DNA of 64,000 bases from Clostridia bacterium (GCA_017502165.1 JAFVVO010000010.1:1-64000), one strand, 5' to 3'; positions 51,857 to 61,213 are shown, counted from the first letter of the stretch. Made by a program: numbers and translations. The notes: a model not told the origin generated them from the letters alone.

Positions 51857-51895
51857 AATCCGTTTTGTTAAATTGATTTCTGCCTATTATAGCCG

Positions 51896-51901
51896 AAATG
51901 C
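51896..51901 (-). promoter_or_regulatory. -10 box of the PFOR gene
   Basis: TATAAT on the minus strand, 110 bases before the start; the -35 region is poor (TATATA at 17 bases), so activation by a regulator is possible. Confidence 0.45.
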
Positions 51902-52030
51902 ATCACCATATATAATACTACTTTTATTAAAATAAGTAAACCGAATTTGCAATTTTTTTTGCGTTTTTTATAAAAATTTTTCCTTTGCTTTTGCCGTTTT
52001 TGTTTTCTTTTATTTTTTTGCTTCCAGAAT

Positions 52031-52064
52031 AACAAGACCGCTCTGTTTTCAGAACGGTCTTGTT
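52031..52064 (-). terminator. hairpin after the SLOG-family gene
   Basis: AACAAGACCG / CGGTCTTGTT with an inner TCTG/CAGA extension, immediately past the stop. The T-rich tail is better on the plus strand, so it may act in both directions. Confidence 0.7.
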
Positions 52065-52541
52065 TTATATTTTTATAATTTTCTTGCCACGGCTTTCGGC
52101 GTACAAAAAGGTGTACTGTGTACCGCCCGGCTTTCCGCGGTAATATGCAATTAAAACGTCGGAATTATCCACCATAAAGGCATCACGAAAGTGCATACAG
52201 CCCGTTACATATTTTTCAAACAGAACCGTTACCGAATCTGCCTGAGATAATATTTCTCTGTACGTTTCCTGCTGTTTCCGGGTCCATTTTGCGTCCTGAT
52301 CCTTGCATGGTACGGCTATTTCAAGCGTTATGGGACAGGTTTTCTTTTTTTCAAGCACTGCTTGAGCCGCAAGAGTATCAAAGCCTAAAGCTCCGCCGCA
52401 GATAAATCTCGTTATGCCGCTTTCAACGCATTGGTCTATAGCCTGACGGAGTTTTTCCTTAATGCTTGGCAGGTCCTCTTTGGCAATAATTCTGTGCCCG
52501 GTAAAGCAAGCGGTCAGCTTAAAATCAAGTTTCTTAATCAT
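52065..52541 (-). CDS. SLOG-family protein (DUF1273/YpsA-like)
   Basis: A 158-residue Rossmann-like protein. ACFTGHRIIAKEDLP near the N-terminus, FICGGALGFDTLAAQAVL at about residues 47-64 and SDVLIAYYRGKPGGTQYT near the C-terminus are the nucleotide-binding signatures of the SLOG superfamily (TxGHR, GGAxGxD, GG-T). SLOG proteins bind nucleotides or nucleotide-derived ligands; the role here is unknown. ATG 52541 overlaps the potD stop region (TGATATG). It is the last gene of the polyamine operon by position only. Confidence 0.82.
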   Translation of the reverse strand: MIKKLDFKLTACFTGHRIIAKEDLPSIKEKLRQAIDQCVESGITRFICGGALGFDTLAAQAVLEKKKTCPITLEIAVPCKDQDAKWTRKQQETYREILSQADSVTVLFEKYVTGCMHFRDAFMVDNSDVLIAYYRGKPGGTQYTFLYAESRGKKIIKI

Positions 52542-52542
52542 A

Positions 52543-53925
52543 TCAGTCCCAGTACCTTGCGCGACGCTTTTTCTCAATGGCGTTATAAATCAGAATAAAC
52601 GCTATTACGCTTGCTAAAACTCCGCAAATAATAGGAAGCGCGTTGCTCTCCTCACTATCCTGAATTTTAAGTGAATCCCAGCACTCGTTAAGGTAGTTTT
52701 GGGTTGCTTCATCGAGGCAAGCAAAGCCTTCCTTTTGGAACCGGAACACGTCTTCACCGTAGAGTATGTCGTAGGCCTCCTCGTGCATTTCATTTTCAAC
52801 GAAATACTTATAATATTCGTCCTGCTGAACAAGCATATTAGGCGAGCCGTAGCAAATATATTCCGAGTTTATTGCAGAAATATTTTCTGTGGGATCATCT
52901 GAAACGGAAAGCATAAAGTTGATGTATTCTTCCGCAATTTCAGGGTGCTTGGCGCTGGTGGGAATACACATAGCATCAAGGAAGGAGTTGGAGCCCACCT
53001 CAGGATAGAACAGGCACAGCTCATAGTCCTCGCAGTTCCAGGTCATCGTAAAATAGTCGCCTGCGTAATAGGGCGCAATTGCCGCATTGCCCGTTTCCAT
53101 TTTATTGAAAACCTCATCCATTACGTACTTCTGAATAAGAGGCTGTTGCTCTTTTAATTTCTCTAATGCGCGGTCGTAAATTTCCTTTCCGCCCTCATCA
53201 AGCACGGAAGCGTTAATATAACTTATCGCGCCCTCGTAATTATCTTCGCCCATCATCATAAACTGAGCGGTTGCAAAGGCGTCACGGGAGTTATTGAACT
53301 GCAAAATACCTAAATCCTTGTATTTTTCGTTCCACAAAACACCCCAGCCTTCTGCTTCAAATTCTTCCTGAGAAAAGTCCTCAAAGGTCTCCTCCAGGAG
53401 AGTTTTATTATAAATAATTCCTACCTTGCAGAAGGTATAGGTGGCAGAGTAATAGGTCTTTTCGCCGTTTTCGGTAACGTAGGAAACGCCCTCCGCCTGA
53501 TAAGCTTCCCCAATATTTGCATAATTGGGAATATTATCAATATTTATTGGCTGAATAAGATTTTCGCGGATAAGCTTGGTAATTAAATATTCCGAAGGAA
53601 TAATTATATCGTAGCTTGCGTCGGAGGTAGTCATTTTAGCGTAAAGCTCTTCGTTGGAAGCGTAAGTAGTATAGTTTACTTCCACCTTTTTGTTAGGATA
53701 TTTTTCGGCGTAATATTTTTCAAACTCGGCGTTTATGTCAAGATACGGAATTTCTATTACGTTTCCGTCCTCGTCCTCATATTCCCATGAGCCGTCACCG
53801 TCGGAAATATATTCGCCCCAGTTAAATACGTTAAGGGTTATAACCTCTTCTTCCGCTTCACCGCAGCCCGTAAATGCAAAGAGAATAACCGAAACAGCTA
53901 AAAGCACACAAAATATTTTCTTCAT
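52543..53925 (-). CDS. potD: polyamine ABC transporter substrate-binding lipoprotein with C-terminal membrane helix
   Basis: Spermidine/putrescine-type binding protein, 460 residues. A lipoprotein signal peptide (MKKIFCVLLAVSVILFAFTGC) precedes the binding domain (LNVFNWGEYISDG, SYDIIIPSEYLI, FNNSRDAFATAQ, AIAPYYAGDYFTM), which matches PotD/PotF. Unusually, the C-terminus has a predicted membrane helix (about residues 425-446, ALPIICGVLASVIAFILIYN) and a basic tail, so the protein would be anchored at both ends. It overlaps potC by 4 bases. Binding of polyamines is likely but not proven by sequence. Confidence 0.9.
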   Translation of the reverse strand: MKKIFCVLLAVSVILFAFTGCGEAEEEVITLNVFNWGEYISDGDGSWEYEDEDGNVIEIPYLDINAEFEKYYAEKYPNKKVEVNYTTYASNEELYAKMTTSDASYDIIIPSEYLITKLIRENLIQPINIDNIPNYANIGEAYQAEGVSYVTENGEKTYYSATYTFCKVGIIYNKTLLEETFEDFSQEEFEAEGWGVLWNEKYKDLGILQFNNSRDAFATAQFMMMGEDNYEGAISYINASVLDEGGKEIYDRALEKLKEQQPLIQKYVMDEVFNKMETGNAAIAPYYAGDYFTMTWNCEDYELCLFYPEVGSNSFLDAMCIPTSAKHPEIAEEYINFMLSVSDDPTENISAINSEYICYGSPNMLVQQDEYYKYFVENEMHEEAYDILYGEDVFRFQKEGFACLDEATQNYLNECWDSLKIQDSEESNALPIICGVLASVIAFILIYNAIEKKRRARYWD

Positions 53926-54770
53926 TTTTTTGCCTCCTGCTGTTTCTTTAATTTTCTTGCCTGACGCTTTGCCTGAATTTCTTCCCTTGAACCTGCCAGG
54001 TTAGCAAGTACAAGCAACAAGAAAATTGCAATAATCATAAAGGTTGAAAGCGCGTACATATCAGGCGTAACGGTGCCCTTACCCGTCATTGAATAAATAA
54101 GCAACGGCAAGGTCTGAACTGTAGATTTGGGACGGACGAAATAGCTTATAACGAAATCGTCAAAGGACATGGTAAATGCCATAATAAGTCCCGTTAAAAC
54201 ACCGGGAAGCAGTTGAGGTAATTCCACCTTAAAAAATGCCTGAGTAGGCTTGCAACCTAAATCGAGGGCGGCTTCAGTCTGAGTTTTATCCATCTGCTTG
54301 ATTTTGGGAAGCACGGACAAAATAACGTAAGGAAGACCGAAAGTTGTATGAGCAATCAGCAAGCTTATCATATCAAGCGTATCGTCGCTTTTAATAAACT
54401 TAAGGGTTGAAAGGGTGCCCATAAACAAAAATGCCATTGAAACCGCAGTAACGATTTCGGGGTTTACCATAGGAATATTGGTAACGGTCATAACAGAACT
54501 TTTTATAAACTTGTTTTTAAGCCTGCTGATACCGATAGCCGCAAAGGTTCCTATTACTGTTGCAACTAAAGAAGATGAAACTGCAATAATAAGCGAATTT
54601 ATCAGTGCTTCCTTTGCCTTTTCGTTTTGTAAAATGGATTCGTACCATTTAAGTGAAAATCCACCGAAAACGCCCGTACTTTCAAGGGAGTTAAAGGAAA
54701 ACACCATCAAAATAATAATAGGCGCGTACAAAAGCACAAAGCAGGCGATAATATATGCGTTCTTTTTCAT
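53922..54770 (-). CDS. potC: polyamine ABC transporter permease PotC
   Basis: Membrane permease of 282 residues with six helices. The ABC-coupling EAA motif is EAALDLGCKPTQAFFKVELP (about residues 160-179). VFSFNSLESTGVFGGFSLKWY near the N-terminus is typical of PotC. It overlaps potB by 1 base (TAATG) and potD by 4. Confidence 0.93.
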   Translation of the reverse strand: MKKNAYIIACFVLLYAPIIILMVFSFNSLESTGVFGGFSLKWYESILQNEKAKEALINSLIIAVSSSLVATVIGTFAAIGISRLKNKFIKSSVMTVTNIPMVNPEIVTAVSMAFLFMGTLSTLKFIKSDDTLDMISLLIAHTTFGLPYVILSVLPKIKQMDKTQTEAALDLGCKPTQAFFKVELPQLLPGVLTGLIMAFTMSFDDFVISYFVRPKSTVQTLPLLIYSMTGKGTVTPDMYALSTFMIIAIFLLLVLANLAGSREEIQAKRQARKLKKQQEAKK

Positions 54771-55606
54771 TACATAATACCTCCTGCCGCAACGCTCTCG
54801 TCGTCATCAGTATAATGATTCATAATCAAGGTGCTTACAACGATTAAAATCATTAAAACGAATGACAAGGTAGCGCCCTTGTTATAGTCGGCAGAAATTG
54901 AGAGCATTCTTGCCTCAATAGCGTCACCGATAAGATACGTGTTGGCTCCGCCCAAGCGCTGTGAAATGTAGAAGGTGCTTACGCAGGGTACGAACACCAT
55001 TGTTACGCCCGAAACAACGCCTGCAAGGCTGAGAGGCATTATAACCTTGGTTAATGCCTGAATACTATTGCAGCCTAAATCGGTGGCGGCTTCCACAAGC
55101 TTAACGTCAAGCTTGGTAAGAACGGAATAAATAGGCAAAACCATATAGGGCAGGAAATCGTAAACCATACCTACTATTACGGCAAAGCGGGTATCCATAA
55201 GCTCAAGGCTTACGCCGAAATTGCCTAACAAGCTGTTAAGAAGTCCGTTTTTCTCAAGCAAAATTGCAATGGAGTCAGTTCGGATAATAAAGTTGATCCA
55301 CATTGGAAGCATAACCAGCATTATAAGGATTTTCTGGGTGGTGGGTTTAGTTCTTGAAATGGCAAGTGCCAAGGGATAACCTATTAAAAGGCACACCACC
55401 GTTGCAATAAATGCAAGCATTATTGAAAGTGAAAAGGTGCTTGCATAATGCTCAATGATGGCAAAATTATCAAGCCCTGCAAACTTGCCTTCACTATCGG
55501 TAAACGCGTAGTAAAGCACGTATCCGATGGGAACGATAATAAAAATTATCGCCCAAACGTAATAAGGCATTGATGCAAGCTGTTTCATAAAGGAGTTTTT
55601 CTTCAT
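54770..55606 (-). CDS. potB: polyamine ABC transporter permease PotB
   Basis: Six-helix permease of 278 residues. [20 protein letters not shown] and the EAA motif [20 protein letters not shown] (about residues 170-190) are typical of PotB. Its ATG overlaps the potA stop by 4 bases, so translation is coupled through potABCD. Confidence 0.93.
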   Translation of the reverse strand: MKKNSFMKQLASMPYYVWAIIFIIVPIGYVLYYAFTDSEGKFAGLDNFAIIEHYASTFSLSIMLAFIATVVCLLIGYPLALAISRTKPTTQKILIMLVMLPMWINFIIRTDSIAILLEKNGLLNSLLGNFGVSLELMDTRFAVIVGMVYDFLPYMVLPIYSVLTKLDVKLVEAATDLGCNSIQALTKVIMPLSLAGVVSGVTMVFVPCVSTFYISQRLGGANTYLIGDAIEARMLSISADYNKGATLSFVLMILIVVSTLIMNHYTDDDESVAAGGIM

Positions 55607-56730
55607 TCCTCGATTACCTCCGTTGCATCGGAAAGCTTTTCAAGCTCATCACTGAATGAAGAGTAATCGCCAAACATATTGGAATATTCTGACTTTTTCA
55701 TAACGTGGATAGCGTCAGGCTCAATATAAAGACCGATTTTCTGGTCTGCCCCAACGTAGTCGGTGGTCTGAATCATCCACTTAAAGCCGTTAATATCAAC
55801 GATAATTTCGTAATGCACGCCCTTGAAGGTTACTGACGTTACAACGCCCGAAAGCATTGCCTTGTCACTGTCAACGTCAACAACGTCAACGTCCTCGGGA
55901 CGAACTACAATGTCAACGGGTTCATTCTTTTCAAAGCCTTTGTCAAGGCAATCAAAAACGTGGCCCGAGAACTTTGCCTTAAAGTCCTCAAGCATTACGC
56001 CGTCAACGATATTGGATTCACCGATAAAGTCAGCAACAAAGGCATTTTTAGGCTCGTTGTAAATATCGGTGGGAGTGCCGATTTGCTGAATTTTACCGTC
56101 AGCCATAACCACAACCGTATCGGACATGGAAAGTGCTTCCTCCTGGTCGTGTGTTACGTAAATAAAGGTAATTCCCGTTTTAAGCTGAATATTTTTAAGC
56201 TCATTCTGCATATCCTTGCGGAGTTTAAGGTCAAGTGCGCCCAAGGGCTCGTCAAGAAGCAGTACCTTAGGGTCGTTAATTAACGCTCTTGCAATGGCAA
56301 CTCGCTGCTGCTGACCGCCCGATAGCGTGTTAATATTACGCTTTTCGAAGCCTTTAAGGTTTACAAGGGCAAGCATCTGCTTTACCTTAGGACGAATATC
56401 CTCGTTCTTCATCTTCTTAAGGCGCAAGCCAAAGGCAACGTTTTCATACACGTTAAGATGGGGAAAAAGCGCGTATTTCTGGAAAACGGTGTTTATATTG
56501 CGCTTATAGGGCGGAATATCGTTAAGCAGCTTATCCTCAAAATAAACCTTGCCCGTGTCAGCCGTTTCAAAGCCTGCAATAATGCGCAGTGTGGTGGTTT
56601 TACCGCAGCCGGAAGGTCCTAAAAGAGTAATAAATTCGTTTTCACGGATATAAAGACTGATGTTTGACAAAATCTGCTCGTCGTCAAAGCTTTTAGAAAT
56701 ATTTTCAAGTGCAACAATAATCTTCTTCAT
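55603..56730 (-). CDS. potA: polyamine ABC transporter ATP-binding protein PotA
   Basis: Cytoplasmic ATPase of 375 residues: Walker [10 protein letters not shown] (about 38-46), Q-loop, signature [15 protein letters not shown] (about 138-152), Walker [12 protein letters not shown] and the switch His in [11 protein letters not shown]-terminal TOBE regulatory domain follows (about 285-350). It lies 12 bases after the XRE-cupin regulator gene. Confidence 0.95.
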   Translation of the reverse strand: MKKIIVALENISKSFDDEQILSNISLYIRENEFITLLGPSGCGKTTTLRIIAGFETADTGKVYFEDKLLNDIPPYKRNINTVFQKYALFPHLNVYENVAFGLRLKKMKNEDIRPKVKQMLALVNLKGFEKRNINTLSGGQQQRVAIARALINDPKVLLLDEPLGALDLKLRKDMQNELKNIQLKTGITFIYVTHDQEEALSMSDTVVVMADGKIQQIGTPTDIYNEPKNAFVADFIGESNIVDGVMLEDFKAKFSGHVFDCLDKGFEKNEPVDIVVRPEDVDVVDVDSDKAMLSGVVTSVTFKGVHYEIIVDINGFKWMIQTTDYVGADQKIGLYIEPDAIHVMKKSEYSNMFGDYSSFSDELEKLSDATEVIEE

Positions 56731-56742
56731 ATTTACTCCTTA

Positions 56743-57276
56743 TTAAAAGCTGGGCGGGGTGCTTACCCACAAAACCACTGCCTTTGTATTAGCCGTATTT
56801 TCAATGTAGTGAGGTCGATTCGAATTGAAGTAGAACGAACCGCCCTTTTTACATTTTTTCTTTTGATTTCCGCAAACTACCGAAATTTTGCCTGCAAGCA
56901 CGAAGCCGAACTCTTCCCCCTCGTGAGGTGCGTCCTCATCGGTTTTAGCGCCGGGAGCAAGTTCTACAATAATAGGCTCCATAGAATTTTTCTGTGCCGA
57001 CGGCACAAGCCAAGTTACAGAAACATCATCTGCCTCCTTGACAAAATAGTCCTCGGGAGTATAGGCAATTTTCTCGTCAGGCTCGTCGGAGAAGAAATCT
57101 CCCGGATTAGTGCCGAGGCATTCAAGAATATCTAACAGCGTTGCAATACTGGGGCTTGTTAAATCTCTTTCAATCTGCGAAATAAAGCCCTTGGAAAGCT
57201 CGCTTCTGTTTGCAAGCTCCTCCTGAGTAAGCCCACGTTGGACTCGCATCATTTTTATCTTCTCACCTATCTGCAT
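56743..57276 (-). CDS. XRE-family regulator with cupin domain
   Basis: A 177-residue regulator. The N-terminal HTH (about residues 5-60, RGLTQEELANRSELSKGFIS and QIERDLTSPSIATL) is XRE type. A C-terminal cupin (about 95-177; PHEGEEFGFVLAGKISVVCG, NSNRPHYIENTANT) is the sensor half. This pairing is that of PuuR-like polyamine/amino-acid regulators and it leads the potABCD operon, so it probably senses polyamines and represses the operon. Two identical 23-bp inverted repeats upstream are its likely sites. Confidence 0.92.
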   Translation of the reverse strand: MQIGEKIKMMRVQRGLTQEELANRSELSKGFISQIERDLTSPSIATLLDILECLGTNPGDFFSDEPDEKIAYTPEDYFVKEADDVSVTWLVPSAQKNSMEPIIVELAPGAKTDEDAPHEGEEFGFVLAGKISVVCGNQKKKCKKGGSFYFNSNRPHYIENTANTKAVVLWVSTPPSF

Positions 57277-57342
57277 TTTTACATCTCCTTATTTTTCAAG
57301 GCGCAGGCAATTTGTTATGCCGTTTTTATGCAATCTAAATAA

Positions 57343-57365
57343 AAAGTTTATTTTTGCTAAACTTT
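57343..57365 (-). promoter_or_regulatory. operator O1 of the XRE-cupin/pot operon
   Basis: Perfect inverted repeat AAAGTTTA-N7-TAAACTTT placed just downstream of the -10 box, where a bound repressor would block initiation. Confidence 0.75.
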
Positions 57366-57378
57366 CAAGATAAATAAA

Positions 57379-57406
57379 ATTATACTTAAAGTAATTTTTT
57401 TGTCAA
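57379..57406 (-). promoter_or_regulatory. promoter of the XRE-cupin/pot operon
   Basis: On the minus strand TTGACA, 16-base spacer, TATAAT. Confidence 0.8.
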
Positions 57407-57533
57407 TAGTTTTTTTGTAAATAATACGACAAAATTCGTTTTTATAAAAAATCGGCAAATCCCTTGCTATGACGGAGTTTTAGCCGTTTATACCCACGAA
57501 GCTTTTTTCTTGTTATGCATTGCGGTTTTTCTT

Positions 57534-57578
57534 GAAGTTTAGTTATTTGCCTGCAAAAGTTTAGTTATTATAAACTTT
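57534..57578 (-). promoter_or_regulatory. operator O2 of the XRE-cupin/pot operon, with extra half-site
   Basis: AAAGTTTA-N7-TAAACTTT again (57556-57578), same arms and spacing as O1, 213 bases upstream. A further copy of AAGTTTAGTTATT starts at 57535, 22 bases before the matching part of O2. The rest of 57277-57665 shows no gene and is A/T-rich. Confidence 0.7.
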
Positions 57579-57610
57579 ATAGGGAGTTTTTTGTATTTTT
57601 TGAAAATAAA

Positions 57611-57652
57611 AAAATTTCCTCCCTGCTTTACCAAGAGAGAAATATTTTTTAT
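57611..57652 (-). terminator. possible terminator after the J-domain gene
   Basis: An imperfect hairpin (AAATATTTCTCTC pairing loosely with GGGAGGAAATTT on the minus strand) followed by TTTTTTTATTTTC. Confidence 0.4.
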
Positions 57653-57665
57653 TAAATTGTTTTCC

Positions 57666-58340
57666 TTAACAGCAAAGAATCCACGGATAGCATCTTCCGC
57701 CGGTCAGGCAGCATAAAAGCCAAGGCAAAAAATTCAAGCACATACGCATTTTTGAACCGTTGAACGTCATGCTTCTTTGAGAATAGTATTTTCCCTGCGC
57801 ATTGATTTTTGCAAGGAAATCTTTATATTCTAAATTGTTCGGCTCTTTCTGTACAGCTATATTGGCATAATTAAGTGCCGCTGCAGTATTTCCTAAATGA
57901 TAGTTTGCCACCGCCGCAAGATAATACCACTGGGCTGTCCGTTCATTAACAGCATTAAGCAGACGCAAGGCATCAAGATACTGTCCCATAGCAATACATT
58001 GGCGCACCGCCGAAAAAATATCCGCCGTAGAGGAATATCTCCTTGAGCCGTAATCACCGCTTCCGCCATAGCCGTACCCGCCGTAGCCGTTACCACCGTA
58101 TCCACCGTATCCGTAACCGCCTGAGCCATAGTCACCCGTGCCATAGCCGCCTGCAGAATAATCGTCACCGTTTCTCAATGCGTCATAGGCGGCATTGATC
58201 TGGCTCATTTTTTCTTCTGCGTGCTTATCGTTTGGGTGAAGGTCGGGATGATATTTTTTTGCTAATTTTTTATATGCCTTTGAAATTTCCTCCTGGGTTG
58301 CCCCCGGGGAAACCCCCAGCACTTTATATGGGTCGCTCAC
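57666..58340 (-). CDS. J-domain protein with Tyr/Gly-rich region and Cys-rich hydrophobic tail
   Basis: A 224-residue Hsp70 co-chaperone-like protein. The J domain is at residues 3-58 ([20 protein letters not shown], with HPD at 31-33). A region of YGG repeats follows (about 65-100, [19 protein letters not shown]), then two TPR-like helices (about 115-185) and an odd tail ([20 protein letters not shown] and a final Cys pair), perhaps membrane-associated or lipid-attached. GTG 58340 is preferred: AGGAGG lies 8 bases upstream and GTGA overlaps the previous stop, giving coupling to the DUF5685-like gene. It is not DnaJ, which has a zinc domain. Confidence 0.85.
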   Translation of the reverse strand: MSDPYKVLGVSPGATQEEISKAYKKLAKKYHPDLHPNDKHAEEKMSQINAAYDALRNGDDYSAGGYGTGDYGSGGYGYGGYGGNGYGGYGYGGSGDYGSRRYSSTADIFSAVRQCIAMGQYLDALRLLNAVNERTAQWYYLAAVANYHLGNTAAALNYANIAVQKEPNNLEYKDFLAKINAQGKYYSQRSMTFNGSKMRMCLNFLPWLLCCLTGGRCYPWILCC

Positions 58341-59128
58341 GAAAACGCCCTCCTGAATCTGCTCCAAATACCTGAAAACAGTATGTTTTCGATGATATTT
58401 TTATTTTCTTCTATATTCATTATATCATACGCTTCCGTACAATCGGATAATAATATTGTTAAAATTTGCTGAAAATTTTTCGATGGAATTTCCACCATAG
58501 GATTAAAGTGACATTTTCTTAAGTCACTTTTAAGGTCAACACAAGCGTCCATAATATATATGACCTTGCCGAGAGCAAAGCCGAAGCTTCTCAATTTTTC
58601 GTCATTGGAATCAACGTCAAAAATCTCTCCCATAAGTCTGCCGAAGCAGGCTGAAGCCTCATCGGGATTATGCACCTCTGCGGCCTCTATTTTATATAGG
58701 TCATCAAGGCACCTTTTTATTTCCGCATCCTTCTGAGGATACCTTTTTTGCACCTCTGTTACCCCGCCTTCAAGAGCACGGGCAAAGACCTTTGCGCTCA
58801 GGCTGTTATCGTCCCTTACGTCGTCCGCCAGTTTATACTTCGTAAGCAGAATATTCATATCGGCGGCATAATATGTATATTTGTTCATTTTTGCACATTT
58901 GCGTTTTAATGGGTGTATTGCGCATCTGAAATCCTCTTCTTCGCTATTTTGAGAAAAATACGAGGTAAGGAACAAAACGAGGAAGGTCATATCAAAATTC
59001 AAGGTTAAGCGGGACGGATTCCCGAACCTTTCACCTATTGCACGGCACAAGCCGCAGTAATAGGACTGATAAGTTTTTCTGTCCTGCTCGCTTAAAGCCT
59101 CAAGATCTGCTAAAACGAATCCAAACAT
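58337..59128 (-). CDS. DUF5685-family protein
   Basis: A 263-residue, mostly helical protein of unknown function. [17 protein letters not shown] (about residues 20-36) with its Cys pair, [14 protein letters not shown] (about 68-81), and [18 protein letters not shown] near the end place conserved-looking Cys, His and Asp residues that could bind a metal. Remembered as DUF5685, which is commonly beside J-domain genes in Clostridia. It overlaps sfsA by 19 bases and the J-domain gene by 4, so all are co-translated. Confidence 0.8.
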   Translation of the reverse strand: MFGFVLADLEALSEQDRKTYQSYYCGLCRAIGERFGNPSRLTLNFDMTFLVLFLTSYFSQNSEEEDFRCAIHPLKRKCAKMNKYTYYAADMNILLTKYKLADDVRDDNSLSAKVFARALEGGVTEVQKRYPQKDAEIKRCLDDLYKIEAAEVHNPDEASACFGRLMGEIFDVDSNDEKLRSFGFALGKVIYIMDACVDLKSDLRKCHFNPMVEIPSKNFQQILTILLSDCTEAYDIMNIEENKNIIENILFSGIWSRFRRAFS

Positions 59129-59793
59129 ACCTTTACCTCATTGTTTATCTTGATACTATCCGCCGTAATAAAGCAATCATAGGCGCAAATTTCAACGCCG
59201 CTTTCCTTTGCTTTAACCAAGGCGGCGGCAAATTGAGGGTCCGTCTTCCAATTAGGTCTGAACTCCTGTGCGCCGTCAAACTGAATAACGAATATAATTT
59301 TTGCGCCAAGCCCGTTCTTTTTCGCGTCTATCAGCTCCAGCAGGTGCTTTTTACCTCTTTCGGTAGGCGCATCGGGAAACATTGCGATATTATTTTTTTC
59401 CAAAGTTACGCCTTTTACTTCAATAAAGGTTTTGGCATTATCCTTTTCTATCATCAAATCAAATCGTGAATTTTTATAGAAAACTTCCCTTTTAACAGCG
59501 TAATCGGGATATGCCCGAGCAACAAATTCCCTTGCCACGTCATTGGGAATCTGTGAATCAATATTAAAAATTCTGCCCTGCTTTTCCACCGCAACAATAT
59601 CCCACTTGGTTTTTCTTAAGGGATTGGCGGATTCCGCAAGGTAAACTACGGCGTTTTCAACCAAAAGCTCCTTGCATCTGCCCGTATTTTTTACGTGGCA
59701 AACCTCTTCCCTGCCGCTGAGCAAAACGTGGGCAATAAATCTGTTGGGACGGCGCAAAAACACACCCTTAATAATTGGGCAGGAATAAATCAT
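59110..59793 (-). CDS. sfsA: SfsA-family DNA/RNA nuclease
   Basis: A 227-residue protein of the sugar-fermentation-stimulation (SfsA) family, now regarded as a nuclease-type fold. RRPNRFIAHVLLSGREEVCHVKNTGRC (opening OB-like domain, in part), then RFDLMIEKDNAKTFIEVKGVTL at about residues 118-139 with the PD-(D/E)xK-type residues D and E-x-K, and FPDAPTERGKKHL. It overlaps the HAD gene by 4 bases. Confidence 0.92.
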   Translation of the reverse strand: MIYSCPIIKGVFLRRPNRFIAHVLLSGREEVCHVKNTGRCKELLVENAVVYLAESANPLRKTKWDIVAVEKQGRIFNIDSQIPNDVAREFVARAYPDYAVKREVFYKNSRFDLMIEKDNAKTFIEVKGVTLEKNNIAMFPDAPTERGKKHLLELIDAKKNGLGAKIIFVIQFDGAQEFRPNWKTDPQFAAALVKAKESGVEICAYDCFITADSIKINNEVKVCLDSF

Positions 59794-60473
59794 AATTGCT
59801 CCAGAACGCCCATAAATTCACTGAGAGAGTGGATTTCAAAATCAGGCTTAATATTAGTGGCTACCTCGCCTTTTTCGTTAAACCAGCAGGTTTTTATTCG
59901 GGCATTTTGCCCTCCCAAAACGTCAGAGGACAGTCTGTCACCTAAAATGATGGCTTCATCGCGGTTAAAATTCTCAATTTGCTCAAAGCACTTAATAAAG
60001 AACTTCTCGCTGGGCTTATCGAAGCCAACCTCCTGGGAAATAAATATTTTATCAAAATAATCCTCAAGATGTGCCTTTTTAATTCTCGGCCACTGAACAA
60101 CAGAATTTCCGTTGGAAACGGCTATAAGAGAGTATTTGCCCTTTAATTCTTCTAAAAGCTCCTTTGCGCCGGCAATGAAATCTGCATTTTGCGAAAGAGT
60201 GGCAAAATAAAAATCGTTGGTTTTGTGGGGGTCCGCCTGAACACCCACGTGGGCAAAAAGCAACGCAAAGCGTTGAATAAGTGCCTCGCTTCTTGTTAAT
60301 TCCCCCTTTTCTATCTTACTCCAGACCGACGAGTTTATGCGGCTGTAAAGGGCAACGTTTTCCTCCGTTACGCTAATGCCCAATTCCTCAAAGGTCCTTG
60401 CCAAAGCCTTTTGCTCCGCAAGAGAAAAGTTCAGAATCGTATCATCCAAATCCATTAAAACAAACTTTATCAT
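59790..60473 (-). CDS. HAD-superfamily hydrolase, YjjG-like nucleotidase
   Basis: A 227-residue phosphatase. Motif I DLDDTILNF (nucleophile Asp, about residue 8), motif II VSNGNS, the Lys in GFDKPSEKFF and motif IV GDRLSSDVLGG are present. The INSSVWSKIEKGELTR cap segment is typical of YjjG (noncanonical pyrimidine nucleotidase). Substrate is therefore likely a pyrimidine nucleoside monophosphate, but HAD substrates are hard to assign. It overlaps both neighbours by 4 bases. Confidence 0.87.
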   Translation of the reverse strand: MIKFVLMDLDDTILNFSLAEQKALARTFEELGISVTEENVALYSRINSSVWSKIEKGELTRSEALIQRFALLFAHVGVQADPHKTNDFYFATLSQNADFIAGAKELLEELKGKYSLIAVSNGNSVVQWPRIKKAHLEDYFDKIFISQEVGFDKPSEKFFIKCFEQIENFNRDEAIILGDRLSSDVLGGQNARIKTCWFNEKGEVATNIKPDFEIHSLSEFMGVLEQL

Positions 60474-61180
60474 TTATCCAAGTATTCCTTTAATTTATCG
60501 GGAAAGTTTATGGTTGTGCCTTCAACGCCAAGAGTGCAGGCCTTCTTCATAAGCTCTGTAGTGAAAGTGCCCCAAAGACGCACCTCAAGCCCCATTGATT
60601 TTGCAAGCTCTACGTGCTCTTTTTCGGTTACTTCCGTCTTGGGACAAATCTGCACGCCGCCGATGGAAAGGAGCTTTTCGCAGGTTTCCTTATTGATCGG
60701 CTCTAAAATTAGCCAAGAGAGACGAATGTCCTTGTCAAGAGAACGCATTTCCTCTAAAAATTCAAATTGAAACGAGGAAACGTACACCTTATCCATAGCG
60801 TTGTATCTTTTGATAATTTCCAGAGTTTTTTCTTCGCAGCCGCAAGATTTAAGCTCGATGGCAAAGGTTAAATCAAGATGAAAATATCTCTCGGCAAACT
60901 CTTCTAACGTAGTTATTTTCTCTCCTGCATATTTTTCGTCTTTCCAGGAGCCGAAGTCCATTTCCTTAAGCTCTGCCAAAGTGTAATCCTCTATTTTGCC
61001 CGTGCAGGAGCATCTGCCGTCTAACTTATCGTTATGAAACAGAACCATTTCACCGTCGCGGGTACGCTGAACATCAGTCTCAATTCCGTCTGCTCCCATT
61101 TTAATTCCCAAATCAAAGGAAGCTACCGTGTTTTCGGGGGCGTATTCCGAAGCACCTCTGTGTGCATAATTTATAAACAT
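60470..61180 (-). CDS. glycerophosphodiester phosphodiesterase
   Basis: Hydrolyses glycerophosphodiesters to glycerol-3-phosphate and alcohols. The 236-residue product begins with the GDPD motif YAHRGASEYAPENTVASF, then GADGIETDVQRTRDGEMVLFH (catalytic His, metal-binding Glu and Asp; in part) and FAIELKS. No signal peptide, so it is the cytoplasmic UgpQ-like form. First gene of the five-gene operon; GAGGTA precedes the ATG. Confidence 0.93.
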   Translation of the reverse strand: MFINYAHRGASEYAPENTVASFDLGIKMGADGIETDVQRTRDGEMVLFHNDKLDGRCSCTGKIEDYTLAELKEMDFGSWKDEKYAGEKITTLEEFAERYFHLDLTFAIELKSCGCEEKTLEIIKRYNAMDKVYVSSFQFEFLEEMRSLDKDIRLSWLILEPINKETCEKLLSIGGVQICPKTEVTEKEHVELAKSMGLEVRLWGTFTTELMKKACTLGVEGTTINFPDKLKEYLDK

Positions 61181-61213
61181 TTTTCTACCTCACATCTTCT
61201 TTTTACCTTTTCC

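Noticed and set aside
51864-51882. Rex operator upstream of PFOR
   Set aside because: Only one half-site (TTGTTAA) matches; the other half lacks TTAACAA.
58040-58150. Tandem repeat element at the Tyr/Gly-coding stretch
   Set aside because: It is simple codon-level low complexity of a coding region, not a separate DNA repeat.
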